Made by a program: the position numbers and the translations under genes. This document shows positions 42,238-51,242 of a DNA stretch of 64,000 nucleotides, in pieces. Position 1 is the first letter of the stretch, and every line of letters starts with the position of its first letter. The DNA comes from JAWLHU01 sp049324875 (GTDB taxonomy: Bacteria > Bacillota > Sulfobacillia > Symbiobacteriales > Symbiobacteriaceae): NCBI GenBank assembly GCA_049324875.1, contig JBMONC010000046.1, positions 1 through 64,000 on the forward strand, in the 5' to 3' direction. The notes under the pieces were generated by a model. It saw nothing but the letters and a program-made list of their open reading frames with translations, was not told the DNA's origin and did not search any database.

Positions 42238-42345
42238 GCGGCTGGCGAAATAAACAGATTTCGTTATTTTTTGTTGGAACTCAATGTATAATGTCAACTT
42301 AGAATTTTTGCTATACTAATGTACCACAGCGAAAACTATTGTGTC
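42238..42345. promoter_or_regulatory. AT-rich promoter islet upstream of the surface operon
   Basis: On the minus strand a perfect TTGACA lies at 42297-42292, but the hexamer 17 bases on is poor (acaaaa). On the plus strand an extended -10 (TGCTATACT) lies at 42308-42316. The AT content stands out sharply. At least one promoter is likely; its exact hexamers are uncertain. Confidence 0.45.
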
Positions 42346-42372
42346 AAAGAACGTATTCTTGCAGCGGCGAAA

Positions 42373-42408
42373 AGAGGGCCCGCCCCCCGGTTTGGGGGGC
42401 GGGCCTCT
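42373..42408 (-). terminator. Terminator of the PDRP-ppdK operon
   Basis: A GC-rich hairpin of about 15 bp (arms around cccgcccccc/ggggggcggg) with loop ggttt, followed on the minus strand by ctcttttcgcc, 19 bases beyond the ppdK stop. Confidence 0.8.
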
Positions 42409-42426
42409 GTCGCGCTATGTGCGTGG

Positions 42427-45105
42427 CTACACGGTGCTGGCGGTCGCCTTCTGGCCCTTCGCCTTGGCCGCTGCCTGGGCCGCGGCGATGCGGGCCACGG
42501 GGACCCGGTAGGGCGAGCAGGAGACGTAGCTCAGGCCGATCTGGTGGCAGAACTCGATGGAGGCGGGGTCGCCGCCGTGCTCGCCGCAGATGCCGAGCTT
42601 GATCTCAGGCCGCACCTGCCTGCCCAGCTGGCAGGCCATGTCGACCAGCTTGCCCACGCCCTTGCGGTCCAGGGTGACGAACGGGTTCTCGGGCAGCACC
42701 TTCTTCTCCACGTACTGGGCCAGGAACTTGCCCTCGGCGTCGTCACGCGAGTAGCCGAAGGTGGTCTGGGTCAGGTCGTTGGTGCCGAAGGAGAAGAACT
42801 GGGCGTACTCGGCGATCTCGTCCGCCGTCAGGGCGGCGCGCGGCACCTCGATCATGGTGCCGGCCAGGTAGGTGATCTGGACGCCCTCCCGCTCCATCAC
42901 CTCGGCGGCGATGCGGTCGGTCATCTCCTTGAGGTACTTCAGCTCGTTCACATGGCCCACCAGCGGGTGCATGATCTCGGGCTCGGTCTTCAGGCCCTCC
43001 TTGAGGCAGAGTGCGGCGGCCTCGAAGATCGCCCGGATCTGCATCTCGTAGATCTCGGGGTAGATCATGCCCAGGCGGCAGCCCCGGAAGCCAAGCATCG
43101 GGTTGACCTCCGAGAGCGTCCGGACCTTGCGGAGCAGGTGCTCCTTCTGGTGCAGCTCCCGGCTGTTCTCCCCCTTCTCCCGCAGGAGGGCGACCTCGAT
43201 CGCCAGGTCCTCCTCGCCGGGAAGGAACTCGTGCAGGGGCGGGTCCAGCAGGCGGATGGTGACCGGGTAGGGATCCATCGCCTTGAAGATGCCGTAGAAG
43301 TCCTCCCGCTGCATCACCTGCAGCTTGGCGAGGGCCTCCATCCGCTCCTCCAGGGTCTCGGCCAGGATCATCTCCCGGGCCACCTCCATCCGCTCGGGAT
43401 GGTGGCCGCCCTGGCCGAACATGTGCTCCGTGCGGCAGAGGCCGATGCCGGTGGCGCCGAACTCCCGGGCCTTGGCGGCATCCTGCGGGTTGTCGGCGTT
43501 GGCCCGGACGCCCAGGCTCTTGATCTCGTCGGCCCACTCCAGGAGCTGCTTGAACTCGGGCGACAGCTCCGGATCGATCACCGGGACCGCCCCGTAGATC
43601 ACGTTGCCGGTGGCGCCGTCGATGGAGATGACCTCCCCCTCGGTCACCTTCCGGTTGCCCACCATGAAGAAGCCGGCCTCCAGGTCGATCCGGACCGCCT
43701 CGCAGCCCACGACGCAGGGCTTGCCCATGCCGCGGGAGACGATGGCGGCGTGGGAGGTCATGCCGCCCCGGGAGGTGAGGATGCCCTGGGCGACCACCAT
43801 GCCGTGGATGTCGTCCGGCGAGGTCTCCGGCCGGACCATGATCACCTTCTGCCCCTCGCCCGCCAGCTTCGCCGCCTTGTCGGGGTCGAAGACGCAGATG
43901 CCGGAGGCGGCGCCCGGCGAGGCGGCCAGGCCGGTGGCGAGAATATCCAGCTTCGCCTTCGGGTCGATGGCCGGGTGGAGAATCTTGTCGATGGCGCCGG
44001 GCTCGATCCGCAGCACCGCCTGCTCCTTGGAGATCTTGCCCTCCTTGACCAGGTCGACGGCGATCTTGATGGAGGCGATGGGGGTCCGCTTGCCCGAGCG
44101 GCACTGGAGCATGAAGAGCTTGCCCCGCTCGATGGTGAACTCGATGTCCTGCATGTCGCCGTAGTGCTTCTCCAGCAGTTCGCACAGGTCGAAGAGCTGC
44201 TGGTAGGACTCGGGCATGGACTCCTTCAGGTGGGAGACCGGGTAGGGGGTCCGAATGCCCGCCACCACGTCCTCGCCCTGGGCGTTGGGCAGGTACTCGC
44301 CGTAGAACTCCTTGGCGCCGCTGTTCGGGTTGCGGGTGAAGACGACGCCGGTGGCGGAGTCGTTGCCCATGTTGCCGAAGGCCATCGCCTGCACGTTGAC
44401 GGCGGTGCCCAGCTCATCGGGGATCTTGTTGATCTTCCGGTAGACCTTGGCGCGGGGGTTATCCCAGGACTCGAAGACGGCGTTGATCGCCAGGAAGAGC
44501 TGCTCCCGCGGGTCCTGCGGGAAGGGCTTGCCGTGCATCTTCTCCACCAGCGCCTTGTACTCGGGCACCAGCGCCTTCAGGTGCTCGGCCTGCAGGTCGG
44601 TGTCCAGCTTGAAGCCCAGCCGGTGCTTGTGCTGCTCCAGGATCTTCTCGAAGTTGTGCAGGCTGACGCCCAGCACCACGTTGGAGAACATTTGAATGAA
44701 GCGGCGGTAGGAGTCCCAGGCGAAGCGCTCGTTGTTGGTGTTCCTGGCCACCGCCAGGACGGTCTGATCGTTCAAACCGAGGTTGAGGATGGTGTCCATC
44801 ATGCCCGGCATGGAGACCGGGGCGCCCGAGCGGACGGAGACGAGCAGGGGGTTGTCGAGGTCGCCAAACCGCTTGCCCATCTTGGCTTCCAGCTTGGCCA
44901 GCGCCTCGTCCACCTGCTCCACCACGGCGTGCGAGAGCGAATGGGTGGACTGGTACTCCCGGCAGACCTCCGTCGTGATCGTAAACCCGGGCGGAACGGG
45001 CAGACCGATGACCGTCATCTCTGCAAGATTGGCGCCCTTGCCGCCGAGCAGCATCTTCATATCTGCCCGGCCTTCTTCGAACAGGTAGACCGATTTTCTA
45101 GTCAC
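42427..45105 (-). CDS. ppdK: Pyruvate, phosphate dikinase
   Basis: Interconverts pyruvate, ATP and Pi with PEP, AMP and PPi. The 892-residue protein has all parts: N-terminal nucleotide-binding domain (LLGGKGANLAEM near 20, SVRSGAPVSMPGMMDTILNLG near 95), phosphohistidine domain GGMTSHAAIVSRGMGKPCVVG with His452, and C-terminal TIM barrel with catalytic Cys840 in ICGEHGGDP. GTG 45105 overlaps the PDRP stop by eight bases and has GGGGTGAAG upstream. Regulation by its own bifunctional kinase/phosphorylase is implied. With aceBA it would allow PEP formation during growth on C2 compounds. Confidence 0.97.
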   Translation of the reverse strand: MTRKSVYLFEEGRADMKMLLGGKGANLAEMTVIGLPVPPGFTITTEVCREYQSTHSLSHAVVEQVDEALAKLEAKMGKRFGDLDNPLLVSVRSGAPVSMPGMMDTILNLGLNDQTVLAVARNTNNERFAWDSYRRFIQMFSNVVLGVSLHNFEKILEQHKHRLGFKLDTDLQAEHLKALVPEYKALVEKMHGKPFPQDPREQLFLAINAVFESWDNPRAKVYRKINKIPDELGTAVNVQAMAFGNMGNDSATGVVFTRNPNSGAKEFYGEYLPNAQGEDVVAGIRTPYPVSHLKESMPESYQQLFDLCELLEKHYGDMQDIEFTIERGKLFMLQCRSGKRTPIASIKIAVDLVKEGKISKEQAVLRIEPGAIDKILHPAIDPKAKLDILATGLAASPGAASGICVFDPDKAAKLAGEGQKVIMVRPETSPDDIHGMVVAQGILTSRGGMTSHAAIVSRGMGKPCVVGCEAVRIDLEAGFFMVGNRKVTEGEVISIDGATGNVIYGAVPVIDPELSPEFKQLLEWADEIKSLGVRANADNPQDAAKAREFGATGIGLCRTEHMFGQGGHHPERMEVAREMILAETLEERMEALAKLQVMQREDFYGIFKAMDPYPVTIRLLDPPLHEFLPGEEDLAIEVALLREKGENSRELHQKEHLLRKVRTLSEVNPMLGFRGCRLGMIYPEIYEMQIRAIFEAAALCLKEGLKTEPEIMHPLVGHVNELKYLKEMTDRIAAEVMEREGVQITYLAGTMIEVPRAALTADEIAEYAQFFSFGTNDLTQTTFGYSRDDAEGKFLAQYVEKKVLPENPFVTLDRKGVGKLVDMACQLGRQVRPEIKLGICGEHGGDPASIEFCHQIGLSYVSCSPYRVPVARIAAAQAAAKAKGQKATASTV

Positions 45106-45919
45106 CGTACTTCACCCCTCGGTTGATGATCTCCAAAACCCTGACCGCCGTCTCCTCGACCGCCTTGTTGGTCACGTCCACCACCGGGCAGCCAACCTTC
45201 TTGAAGACGGATTCGGCGTACTCCAACTCCAACAGGATACGCTCCAGGTTCGAGTAGTTGGCATCCGACCGCAGACCGATGGTCTTGACCCGCTCCTCCC
45301 GGATCTGGTGGAGCTTCTCGGGCGAGACCCGCAGGCCGACCACCTTGTGGGGCGGGACCAGGAAGAGCTCCTTGGGCAGGCTCACCTCGGGCACCAGGGG
45401 CAGATTGGCTACCTTGAACCGCCGGTGGGCCAGGTACATGGAAACCGGGGTCTTTGACGAGCGGGAGACGCCCACCAGCACCACGTCGGCCCGGAGGAAG
45501 CCGCGGGGATCCTTGCCGTCATCGTACTTGACGGCGAACTCAACCGCCTCCACCCGCCGGAAGTAGTCATCATCCAGCCGGTGCATGATGCCGGGCTCCA
45601 GCCGGGGGGGAGCCCCGAGCAGCTGGGACATGCCGTCCAGCATCGGGCCCATGATATCCACGGCGGGGATATTCCACATCTCGGTCAGGCGGCGAAGCTC
45701 CTGCCGCACCTCCGGCACAATAATGGTATAGACAATCAGGGTCGGCTGCTGGCGGGCAGCATCCACCACCTCCCGGAGTGCCGTGGGGTCGTCGACCATG
45801 GGATAGCGGCGGATCTCCACACCAGCGTTCCCGTACTGGGACAGCGCCGCTCGCGCCACCAGATCAGCGGTCTCACCCACCGAGTCGGAAACCACAAAGA
45901 CAACCGGCTTTTCGGCCAT
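45098..45919 (-). CDS. Pyruvate, phosphate dikinase regulatory protein (PDRP, DUF299)
   Basis: A bifunctional serine/threonine kinase and phosphorylase that inactivates PPDK with ADP and reactivates it with Pi. The 273-residue protein has the family N-terminus VFVVSDSVGETAD and the P-loop VGVSRSSKTPVSMYLA near 148-163. ATG 45919 follows GGGAGGGCTGAC; a longer frame up to 46012 has no site. It is coupled directly to ppdK, its substrate. In Bacillus the orthologue yqfL lies between glyS and dnaG, matching the order here. Confidence 0.95.
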   Translation of the reverse strand: MAEKPVVFVVSDSVGETADLVARAALSQYGNAGVEIRRYPMVDDPTALREVVDAARQQPTLIVYTIIVPEVRQELRRLTEMWNIPAVDIMGPMLDGMSQLLGAPPRLEPGIMHRLDDDYFRRVEAVEFAVKYDDGKDPRGFLRADVVLVGVSRSSKTPVSMYLAHRRFKVANLPLVPEVSLPKELFLVPPHKVVGLRVSPEKLHQIREERVKTIGLRSDANYSNLERILLELEYAESVFKKVGCPVVDVTNKAVEETAVRVLEIINRGVKYGD

Positions 45920-46232
45920 GTCAGCCCTCCCTGTTTGTTCCGGAACGCACATGGGCAGGGAGACCTGTCGCTGCACCATGCACAGTGGGAAATACGCTTC
46001 GCGACAGCCCAATCCTGCCCTCCGCCCACGGCAAAGGCGTTCGACATCCCTGATGTTTTCGATCGGAGTTAAAGAGAATCTCTATCACCTGTGGCGGCGA
46101 CCTCCCTTCCTCCGATCATGATGCTCTTCGGTCGGTCGCGTCACTTTTCCTGCGATTGTGACACCGAATGACCTCTTCGCTCTGAACCATGAGCCAAAAG
46201 GCCCTGCGCCCCGGGGGACGCAGGGAATTCTG
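45920..46232. other. 313-base region upstream of the PDRP gene
   Basis: Holds the terminator of the DUF1189 gene at 46192-46225 and, presumably, the promoter of the PDRP-ppdK operon. I could not pick out convincing hexamers. No gene or repeat was seen in the rest. Confidence 0.45.
46192..46225 (-). terminator. Terminator after the DUF1189 gene
   Basis: Stem ccctgcg/cgcaggg (46202-46208, 46219-46225) with loop ccccggggga, followed on the minus strand by ccttttggc. Confidence 0.75.
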
Positions 46233-47006
46233 TCAGCCTGGAAGCGGCCCCTCGGGGTCGGTGCTGAACCAGTAGGCTCTCAGCCCGAAGATCAGGTAGA
46301 TGGTCGCCAGGCTCCACCAGAAGGCCAGATGCAGCGGGATCCAGGAGTGGAAGTCGACCCAGACCCACTGGATGATCACCGGGAGGCTCATGGCGTAGAG
46401 GGCCAGCTTGAAGCCCAGCTCAAAGGGGAGGTGCCGGCCCATGGACCGGCTGTACAGCACGGCCACCAGCGCCAGAAGGACGGCATCCACCGCCTTGAAG
46501 GCCAGCTGGGCGATATAGATGAAGAGATAGATGAAGGGCAGCAGCCGCCCGGGGCCGGACCGGAGGAACTGCTCCAGCTCGGGCTTGCCCAGGTCGCTCT
46601 GCAGCTGGGAGAAGGGGAACTCCCGGGGCTGGGCGCCCGGCTCCATCAGGTAGAGCCTCTCCCGGGTGATCAGGACAGCCCGTTGCTCTGCCAGGGCCTC
46701 GGGTGTGGTCTGTCCCGTCGTGTCTACCACCAGTAAGGTACCGTCGGCACCGACCTCCCGGAAGGGCATGGGCCCGTCGAAGAAGAACTCGCCGTTCCGC
46801 ACCCCGAAATCGGGCCAGGTGGCGACCTGCCTTGCCAGTTCCGCCGTCACCCGCCGGAGCTGAACCAGATTGATATAGCCGTTGATGGCGATGACGATGG
46901 CCAGGAGCACGGCCATATAGCCAAAGCTGCCGCGGGGGTCACGCGCCAGCCGGGCGTACCCGCTGAAGCCGACGGTGGCGTCTTTGAGCTGCTCGAAGAA
47001 GGACAA
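46233..47006 (-). CDS. DUF1189 family membrane protein
   Basis: A polytopic membrane protein of about 257 residues. One N-terminal helix (YMAVLLAIVIAINGYINLV) is followed by an extracytoplasmic domain of about 100 residues (ending QLQSDLGKPELEQFL) and four C-terminal helices (FIYLFIYIAQLAFKAVDAVLLALVAV, then three more). This is the DUF1189 layout. The start chosen is TTG 47006, nine bases after GGGAGGTG, giving the typical MSFFEQL opening. A GTG at 47045 would add 13 residues but has a poor site. Function unknown. Confidence 0.8.
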   Translation of the reverse strand: MSFFEQLKDATVGFSGYARLARDPRGSFGYMAVLLAIVIAINGYINLVQLRRVTAELARQVATWPDFGVRNGEFFFDGPMPFREVGADGTLLVVDTTGQTTPEALAEQRAVLITRERLYLMEPGAQPREFPFSQLQSDLGKPELEQFLRSGPGRLLPFIYLFIYIAQLAFKAVDAVLLALVAVLYSRSMGRHLPFELGFKLALYAMSLPVIIQWVWVDFHSWIPLHLAFWWSLATIYLIFGLRAYWFSTDPEGPLPG

Positions 47007-47095
47007 GGAGGGCACCTCCCGCAGGGGGTTGTGGCGTGTATTCACCTGACTCTTTATTCTACCGCAAATCCGTCCAGACCGCCATTTACATGGAA

Positions 47096-47130
47096 AGGAG
47101 CACCCCCTGCGCCGCGCAGGGGGTGCTCCT
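47096..47130 (-). terminator. Terminator after the large lipase gene
   Basis: Perfect 16-bp stem aggagcaccccctgcg with its complement (47096-47111, 47115-47130) and a 3-base loop. The minus-strand tail is ttcc, a short T-tract. Confidence 0.75.
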
Positions 47131-47138
47131 GCGGCCCG

Positions 47139-50100
47139 TCAGTTCAAGCTCACCTGGGCGGTGGCCTGCAACTTGCCGCCGAAGTAGATCAGGACCCGGA
47201 TCTCATCCCCGGCCTCCAGCCCGTAGCGGGCCGGCAGGAAGGGCTGCACGTACTCGCCGATGGCCGGGTCGTAGGTGATCCCGTAGCCGTAGGTGTAGCC
47301 GGCCACCAGCCGGTTGGCCCCGTCCCGGATGCGGATGGTCACTGACTCGTCCAGGGTCGGCTGCCCGCCCAGCATCCACCGGAAGCGGATGGGGAACTCC
47401 TCCCCGGCAGGCAGGGTGACGCTCTGGTCGGGGTTGAGCGGGTCGAGGAGATGGACCCCCTCCTGGAGCGCCGCCCCCTCGAACTGGGTAAAGGCGTAGG
47501 CCTGGGTGGTATGCAGCTCCACCCGGCTCAGGCTATGGCCGGAGCCGTAGAGGGAGAAGTCCCGCAAGTGGTACGGCCCGTCCACGCCGTGGCCGCCGAT
47601 CGCCTCCCCGGGGAAGGAGAGCAGGAGGCTGTTCTCCCCGGCCACCAGGGTGGCGCTCCCGCCGGCCCAGGCGATCTCCTGCAGGTTCCCGTCCACCAGC
47701 CGGGCGTTGAAGTGGTAGGTCCCCCCCTCCACCTCCACCGGGACCATCACCTGGAGGGCGTCGTACTGGCCGTCCTGGTCCGCGTCCACCGCCTGCTCCT
47801 GGATCCCCGGCAGCAGCCGGAGCGGGGCGTGCTCGAACTGCTCCGCGCTGTAGCCGCTCAGCACCGCCAGCGGGACCCGCACATCGGCGATCTGGCCGTC
47901 GCCCCGGAGCAGGGTGCCGCTGAGGATCAGGTCGCCGGTGAAGCCCGACTCGCCCAGGCTCTGGCCGTCGAAGGTGAGCGCGAGTTGGCTGCTGCCCGGA
48001 GGCAGGGCGAGGGGCCCGCCCACCTGGGCGATGGACTGCCCGTCGGCCTCGAGCCGCATGGAGTAGAGGAAGCTGCCGCCGGCCTGGCTGGTCAGGTCGA
48101 GGGTCACCGCCAGCTGGTCGAAGAGGCCGTCGCCGTCATCGTCGACGCCGTGGTGGCCGGCCACCTGGAGGAAGCGGTCCTCGCCGCTCAGCACCAGGAA
48201 GCCGGTAGTGGTGATCCGCTGGAGCTGTGGGGTACCGGCGGTCACCACCGCCACGTGATAGCCCGCCTGGCCCGGGAGGTACTCACCGGTGAAGACTTGG
48301 TCCCCGGCCACCAGGTCGGGCCCCGTGCCGTCGTCGTGGATGGTCAGGTCGGTCAGGCTGCCGTCGGGCGCCCTCACCGTGGCCTCCACCTGAGCGAGGA
48401 GCGGGCTGCCCGCCGGGGCGGTGACGGTGGCTTCCAGGACGGCCGGCTCGCCGGGGAGAAGCAGTGGCTGCCGGGGCTCCGCCGAGACGGAGAGGGGGCT
48501 CTCCGGGCTGGCTGCCACCACGGCGTAGGAGAGGGGATCCGGGCTGCTGACCACCACCTGGTAGTCGCCGGCCTGTGGGCTCTCGATCCGGTAGAACCGG
48601 GTGTTGTACTCCAACACCGGCTCCTCGGTGACCGTCACCCCCGGGTCGCCGGCGGTCAGCTCCTGGCCGTCGGGACCGAAGAGGGTGATGTTGGGCGAGC
48701 CTTCCAGCCAGATCAGCCCGATGCTCCCCGGAGAGCCCGCCTCCAGGGCGACGGGGTGGCTCTGGCTGCCCCCGGCCAGGTGGTGCCCCTCCAGCAGGCT
48801 CAGCTGGAGCGAGCTGGCACCGGAGGTAGTAACTACCTTCGTAGTTACTAACGGATTGCCCGGCAGGCTGTTGACCGTGAGGGCGTCCTGCCGGAGGACC
48901 GGCAAGGCCAGATCCCGCTCCGCCGTGCCCGAGGTCATCTGGTCATGGCGGCTGCCGGTGCGGCCCAGGGAGAGGGTGTAGGGGAGCCACTCGACACTGG
49001 CCACCGCGACCACGCCGTCATCACGTCCGTCGATCAGCGGGTTGCCGTTGATCAGCGACATCCAGTCCCCGGCGACGGTGTAATAGTCGGTCTTGGGGTT
49101 CCGGCCCACCAGCAGGTTGAAGATGTTCTGCATGTAGGCCTCCGAGAGTTCCGAGAGGGCCGGTTCCAGGCTCTGGCCGTTCAGGGTGGGCTCCTCGGTC
49201 GCCACCGCCTCCAGCAGGTCGGCCAGGGGGCTGCCACCGTTGGGGGTGCCCAGCATGATCAGGTTTTCCACGTCGTCGCCGGCCAGGAAGGCCAGGTAGG
49301 CCCGGCTGTCCAGACCGCCCTTGCTGTGGCCGACGATGTTGATCTTCTCCACGCCCAGCCGCTCCTTCATCTCCGCCACCCAGCCGGCCTCGTCGTTCAT
49401 GTGGACGGCCCAGGAGCCGGTGTTGTTGGGGAAGCTGAAGGCCTCGGCGGGCAGGCCGGCCTGATCGGCGAAGCCAGTGGGCGTCGTCCAGGCATCCCAG
49501 GTGCCGGCATCGCTGATAAATCCGTGAACCAGCAGGGCGGGCCGAACTCCGCGGAGCACCAGCCGGGTCCAGTCCACCGCCACCGCCCAGCACTCACAGA
49601 CCCCGACATTGGCGGTGTCAATATCGATCCGGATCGTGTTGGAGGCGGGCACCACGGTCCGCTGCTCATCCAGATGCGGGAAGCGCAGGGTGGAGACCGG
49701 CACGGAGAGGGTGACGGTGGACCACTGGTCGTTCCACCCCGAGAGCGTGCCCACATAGGTGCCGTTCACATAGACCTTGTCCACCTCGGGGGCGATGTCG
49801 TCCCCCGCATAGTCCTCATCCACATCCCAGAGGCGGAGGGTCAGGTCGACCATCCCGTTGTTGCTGTGGACGTTCTCGGGGTGGAGCAGGTGGCCGTCTC
49901 CATCCACCGGACCGAAGTACCGGGAGATCTCGATATCAAACAGGATCGGTCCGTCGCCGCGGAACAGGTAGTAGTCCAGGGGGTAGCCGGAGTCTACCAC
50001 GAACTCCTCATCCACCTCTGCCACCCGGTCGCCCGGCCCGTAGGAGAGGGAGCCCAGCAGCGGCCCAGAGGCCGCCCGGTCCCCCGTCGGCGCCTTGGGG

Positions 50101-50216
50101 GATGGGACCGGCGCTGCCGGGGTGACCAAGGGGCGAGGTGCCGCCAGCGTCTGTGCCCCCAGGAGCAGCGCCGCCAGCGAGAGAGCCAGGAACCTTGAGA
50201 TTCGTCTCTTCAACAC
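47139..50216 (-). CDS. Large secreted lipase/esterase with C-terminal beta domains
   Basis: A 1,025-residue exported protein. The signal peptide (1-26) is followed by a galactose-binding-like beta region (about 60-210: FDIEISRYFG, VTLSVPVSTLRFP). The alpha/beta hydrolase domain has ALLVHGFISDAGTWDAW near 231, nucleophile elbow IVGHSKGGLDSRAYL near 297, LIMLGTPNGGSPLADLL, and an Asp in DGRDDGVV. The rest is repeated beta domains including a choice-of-anchor-X-type segment (LTIHDDGTGPDLVAGDQVFTG). GTG 50216 lies nine bases after GGGAGG. It is probably extracellular and calcium-assisted, with substrate unknown. An unusual AT-rich palindrome lies inside at 48827-48850. Confidence 0.88.
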   Translation of the reverse strand: MLKRRISRFLALSLAALLLGAQTLAAPRPLVTPAAPVPSPKAPTGDRAASGPLLGSLSYGPGDRVAEVDEEFVVDSGYPLDYYLFRGDGPILFDIEISRYFGPVDGDGHLLHPENVHSNNGMVDLTLRLWDVDEDYAGDDIAPEVDKVYVNGTYVGTLSGWNDQWSTVTLSVPVSTLRFPHLDEQRTVVPASNTIRIDIDTANVGVCECWAVAVDWTRLVLRGVRPALLVHGFISDAGTWDAWTTPTGFADQAGLPAEAFSFPNNTGSWAVHMNDEAGWVAEMKERLGVEKINIVGHSKGGLDSRAYLAFLAGDDVENLIMLGTPNGGSPLADLLEAVATEEPTLNGQSLEPALSELSEAYMQNIFNLLVGRNPKTDYYTVAGDWMSLINGNPLIDGRDDGVVAVASVEWLPYTLSLGRTGSRHDQMTSGTAERDLALPVLRQDALTVNSLPGNPLVTTKVVTTSGASSLQLSLLEGHHLAGGSQSHPVALEAGSPGSIGLIWLEGSPNITLFGPDGQELTAGDPGVTVTEEPVLEYNTRFYRIESPQAGDYQVVVSSPDPLSYAVVAASPESPLSVSAEPRQPLLLPGEPAVLEATVTAPAGSPLLAQVEATVRAPDGSLTDLTIHDDGTGPDLVAGDQVFTGEYLPGQAGYHVAVVTAGTPQLQRITTTGFLVLSGEDRFLQVAGHHGVDDDGDGLFDQLAVTLDLTSQAGGSFLYSMRLEADGQSIAQVGGPLALPPGSSQLALTFDGQSLGESGFTGDLILSGTLLRGDGQIADVRVPLAVLSGYSAEQFEHAPLRLLPGIQEQAVDADQDGQYDALQVMVPVEVEGGTYHFNARLVDGNLQEIAWAGGSATLVAGENSLLLSFPGEAIGGHGVDGPYHLRDFSLYGSGHSLSRVELHTTQAYAFTQFEGAALQEGVHLLDPLNPDQSVTLPAGEEFPIRFRWMLGGQPTLDESVTIRIRDGANRLVAGYTYGYGITYDPAIGEYVQPFLPARYGLEAGDEIRVLIYFGGKLQATAQVSLN
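48827..48850. repeat. 10-bp perfect AT-rich palindrome inside the lipase gene
   Basis: tagtaactac and gtagttacta flank the loop cttc. The segment encodes VTTKVVTT with codons such as TTA, GTA and ACT, unlike the GC-ending codons around it. Confidence 0.75.
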
Positions 50217-50314
50217 AAGAACCAACCTCCCGTTGATGCGGATGCACGAGAGATTGGTTCTATTCCCTTATGTTTCCTGGCATCTCCGAACAGACTCGCT
50301 GGCAGCGCCAGCCG

Positions 50315-50613
50315 TCACCGAGGCGGGATCAGCAAAACCCCCTCGGTCACCTTCATCTCATCACCATAGCCGTTCTCCACGCGGTAGCATAGGCGGTTGG
50401 GCTCCTCGCACTCAAACCGCCGCTCCCCCAGGTTTCCAAAGTCGCCTTCGCGGAAGAGCGGCAGATCGATGCGCCCCACGGCGGTCGATTCGGTCTCGCC
50501 GACCCGGGCCAGCCGATCCGTTGGCGAAACGCCGAAACCTTCGGCTCGTAGAGGCATCCGGTCAGCACCCAGTGGATGGCCCCCAGCAGGAGCAACCCTC
50601 GTATCCACCGCAC
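50315..50613 (-). pseudogene. Decayed lipoprotein paralogue (frameshift and internal deletion)
   Basis: GTG 50613 behind GGAGGAGG opens MRWIRGLLLLGAIHWVLTGC, a good lipoprotein signal, then LYEPKVSAF. The frame then becomes nonsense, while a second frame from about 50520 reads RLARVGETESTAVGRIDLPL and ends VENGYGDEMKVTEGVLLIPPR. These match the start and the end of the intact neighbour at 50635-51096. About 45-50 residues in the middle are missing and the frame is shifted at the join. It is therefore a deletion-frameshift pseudogene of a tandem duplicate. Confidence 0.85.
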
Positions 50614-50634
50614 AGGCGCTACCTCCTCCCGCGT

Positions 50635-51096
50635 TTACGGACGCCTGTCCGGAGCGGAGGCCGAGTTCCGAGGTGGGATTCGCAGAACCCCCTCGGTCAC
50701 CTTGGTGTCGCCGCCATAGCCGTTCTCCACGCGGTAGTGCATCTCGTTGGGCTCGCGGCACTCCACCTGGTTTCCCTCCAGGTTCCCGAGGTCTCCCCTC
50801 CGAAAGAGAGGCACCTCGTAGCGGCCCACCACAGCGGCGCCGCTCTGCTCCAGCCGGGCCACCTCGATGTAGGCGGCGACATCGACGGGGGTACCGCCGT
50901 CGGGGAACCGGCCCAGCCCACGGGGCTTGTGCGACTCCCGGACCAGGGTGAACTGGAACCGACCGGCGTACTCCCCCTGAAAGCAGCGCTTCACCCCCAG
51001 GGTGTACCGCGACTCGGATACCGCTCGCTCGTAAAGACAGCCAGGCAGCAGAAGGCCGAGGGCGCAAACCAGGAGCAGCCGTCCGACCCGGTGCAC
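50635..51096 (-). CDS. Small lipoprotein of unknown function (153 aa)
   Basis: The signal peptide ends in a lipobox LLPGC (about 18-22). The mature part has YTLGVKRCFQGEYAGRFQF, VAAYIEVARLEQSGAAVVGR, and a C-terminal VECREPNEMHYRVENGYGGD with one Cys that may pair with the earlier CF. GTG 51096 follows GGGGGGATCGCT; a longer frame to 51117 lacks a site. A decayed paralogue follows immediately. The family is not recognised. Location beside the secreted lipase suggests a surface role, but that is only context. Confidence 0.75.
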   Translation of the reverse strand: MHRVGRLLLVCALGLLLPGCLYERAVSESRYTLGVKRCFQGEYAGRFQFTLVRESHKPRGLGRFPDGGTPVDVAAYIEVARLEQSGAAVVGRYEVPLFRRGDLGNLEGNQVECREPNEMHYRVENGYGGDTKVTEGVLRIPPRNSASAPDRRP

Positions 51097-51200
51097 AGCG
51101 ATCCCCCCTCTCCCCATCCTCCCTTACCGTTCGGCAGGGCGGCCTATGGCTCCTCCTAAATCCTGGGGTTCCGGTGGAGCCTCCAGCGTTATCGCTATGC

Positions 51201-51236
51201 GCAAAGCCCCCCCTGCTCCACCGAGCAGAGGGGGCG
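51201..51236 (-). terminator. Terminator of the glyQ-glyS operon
   Basis: Stem of about 12 bp (ccccccctgctc with gagcagaggggg), followed on the minus strand by ctttgcg, just after the glyS stop. Confidence 0.65.
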
Positions 51237-51242
51237 TGAGGG

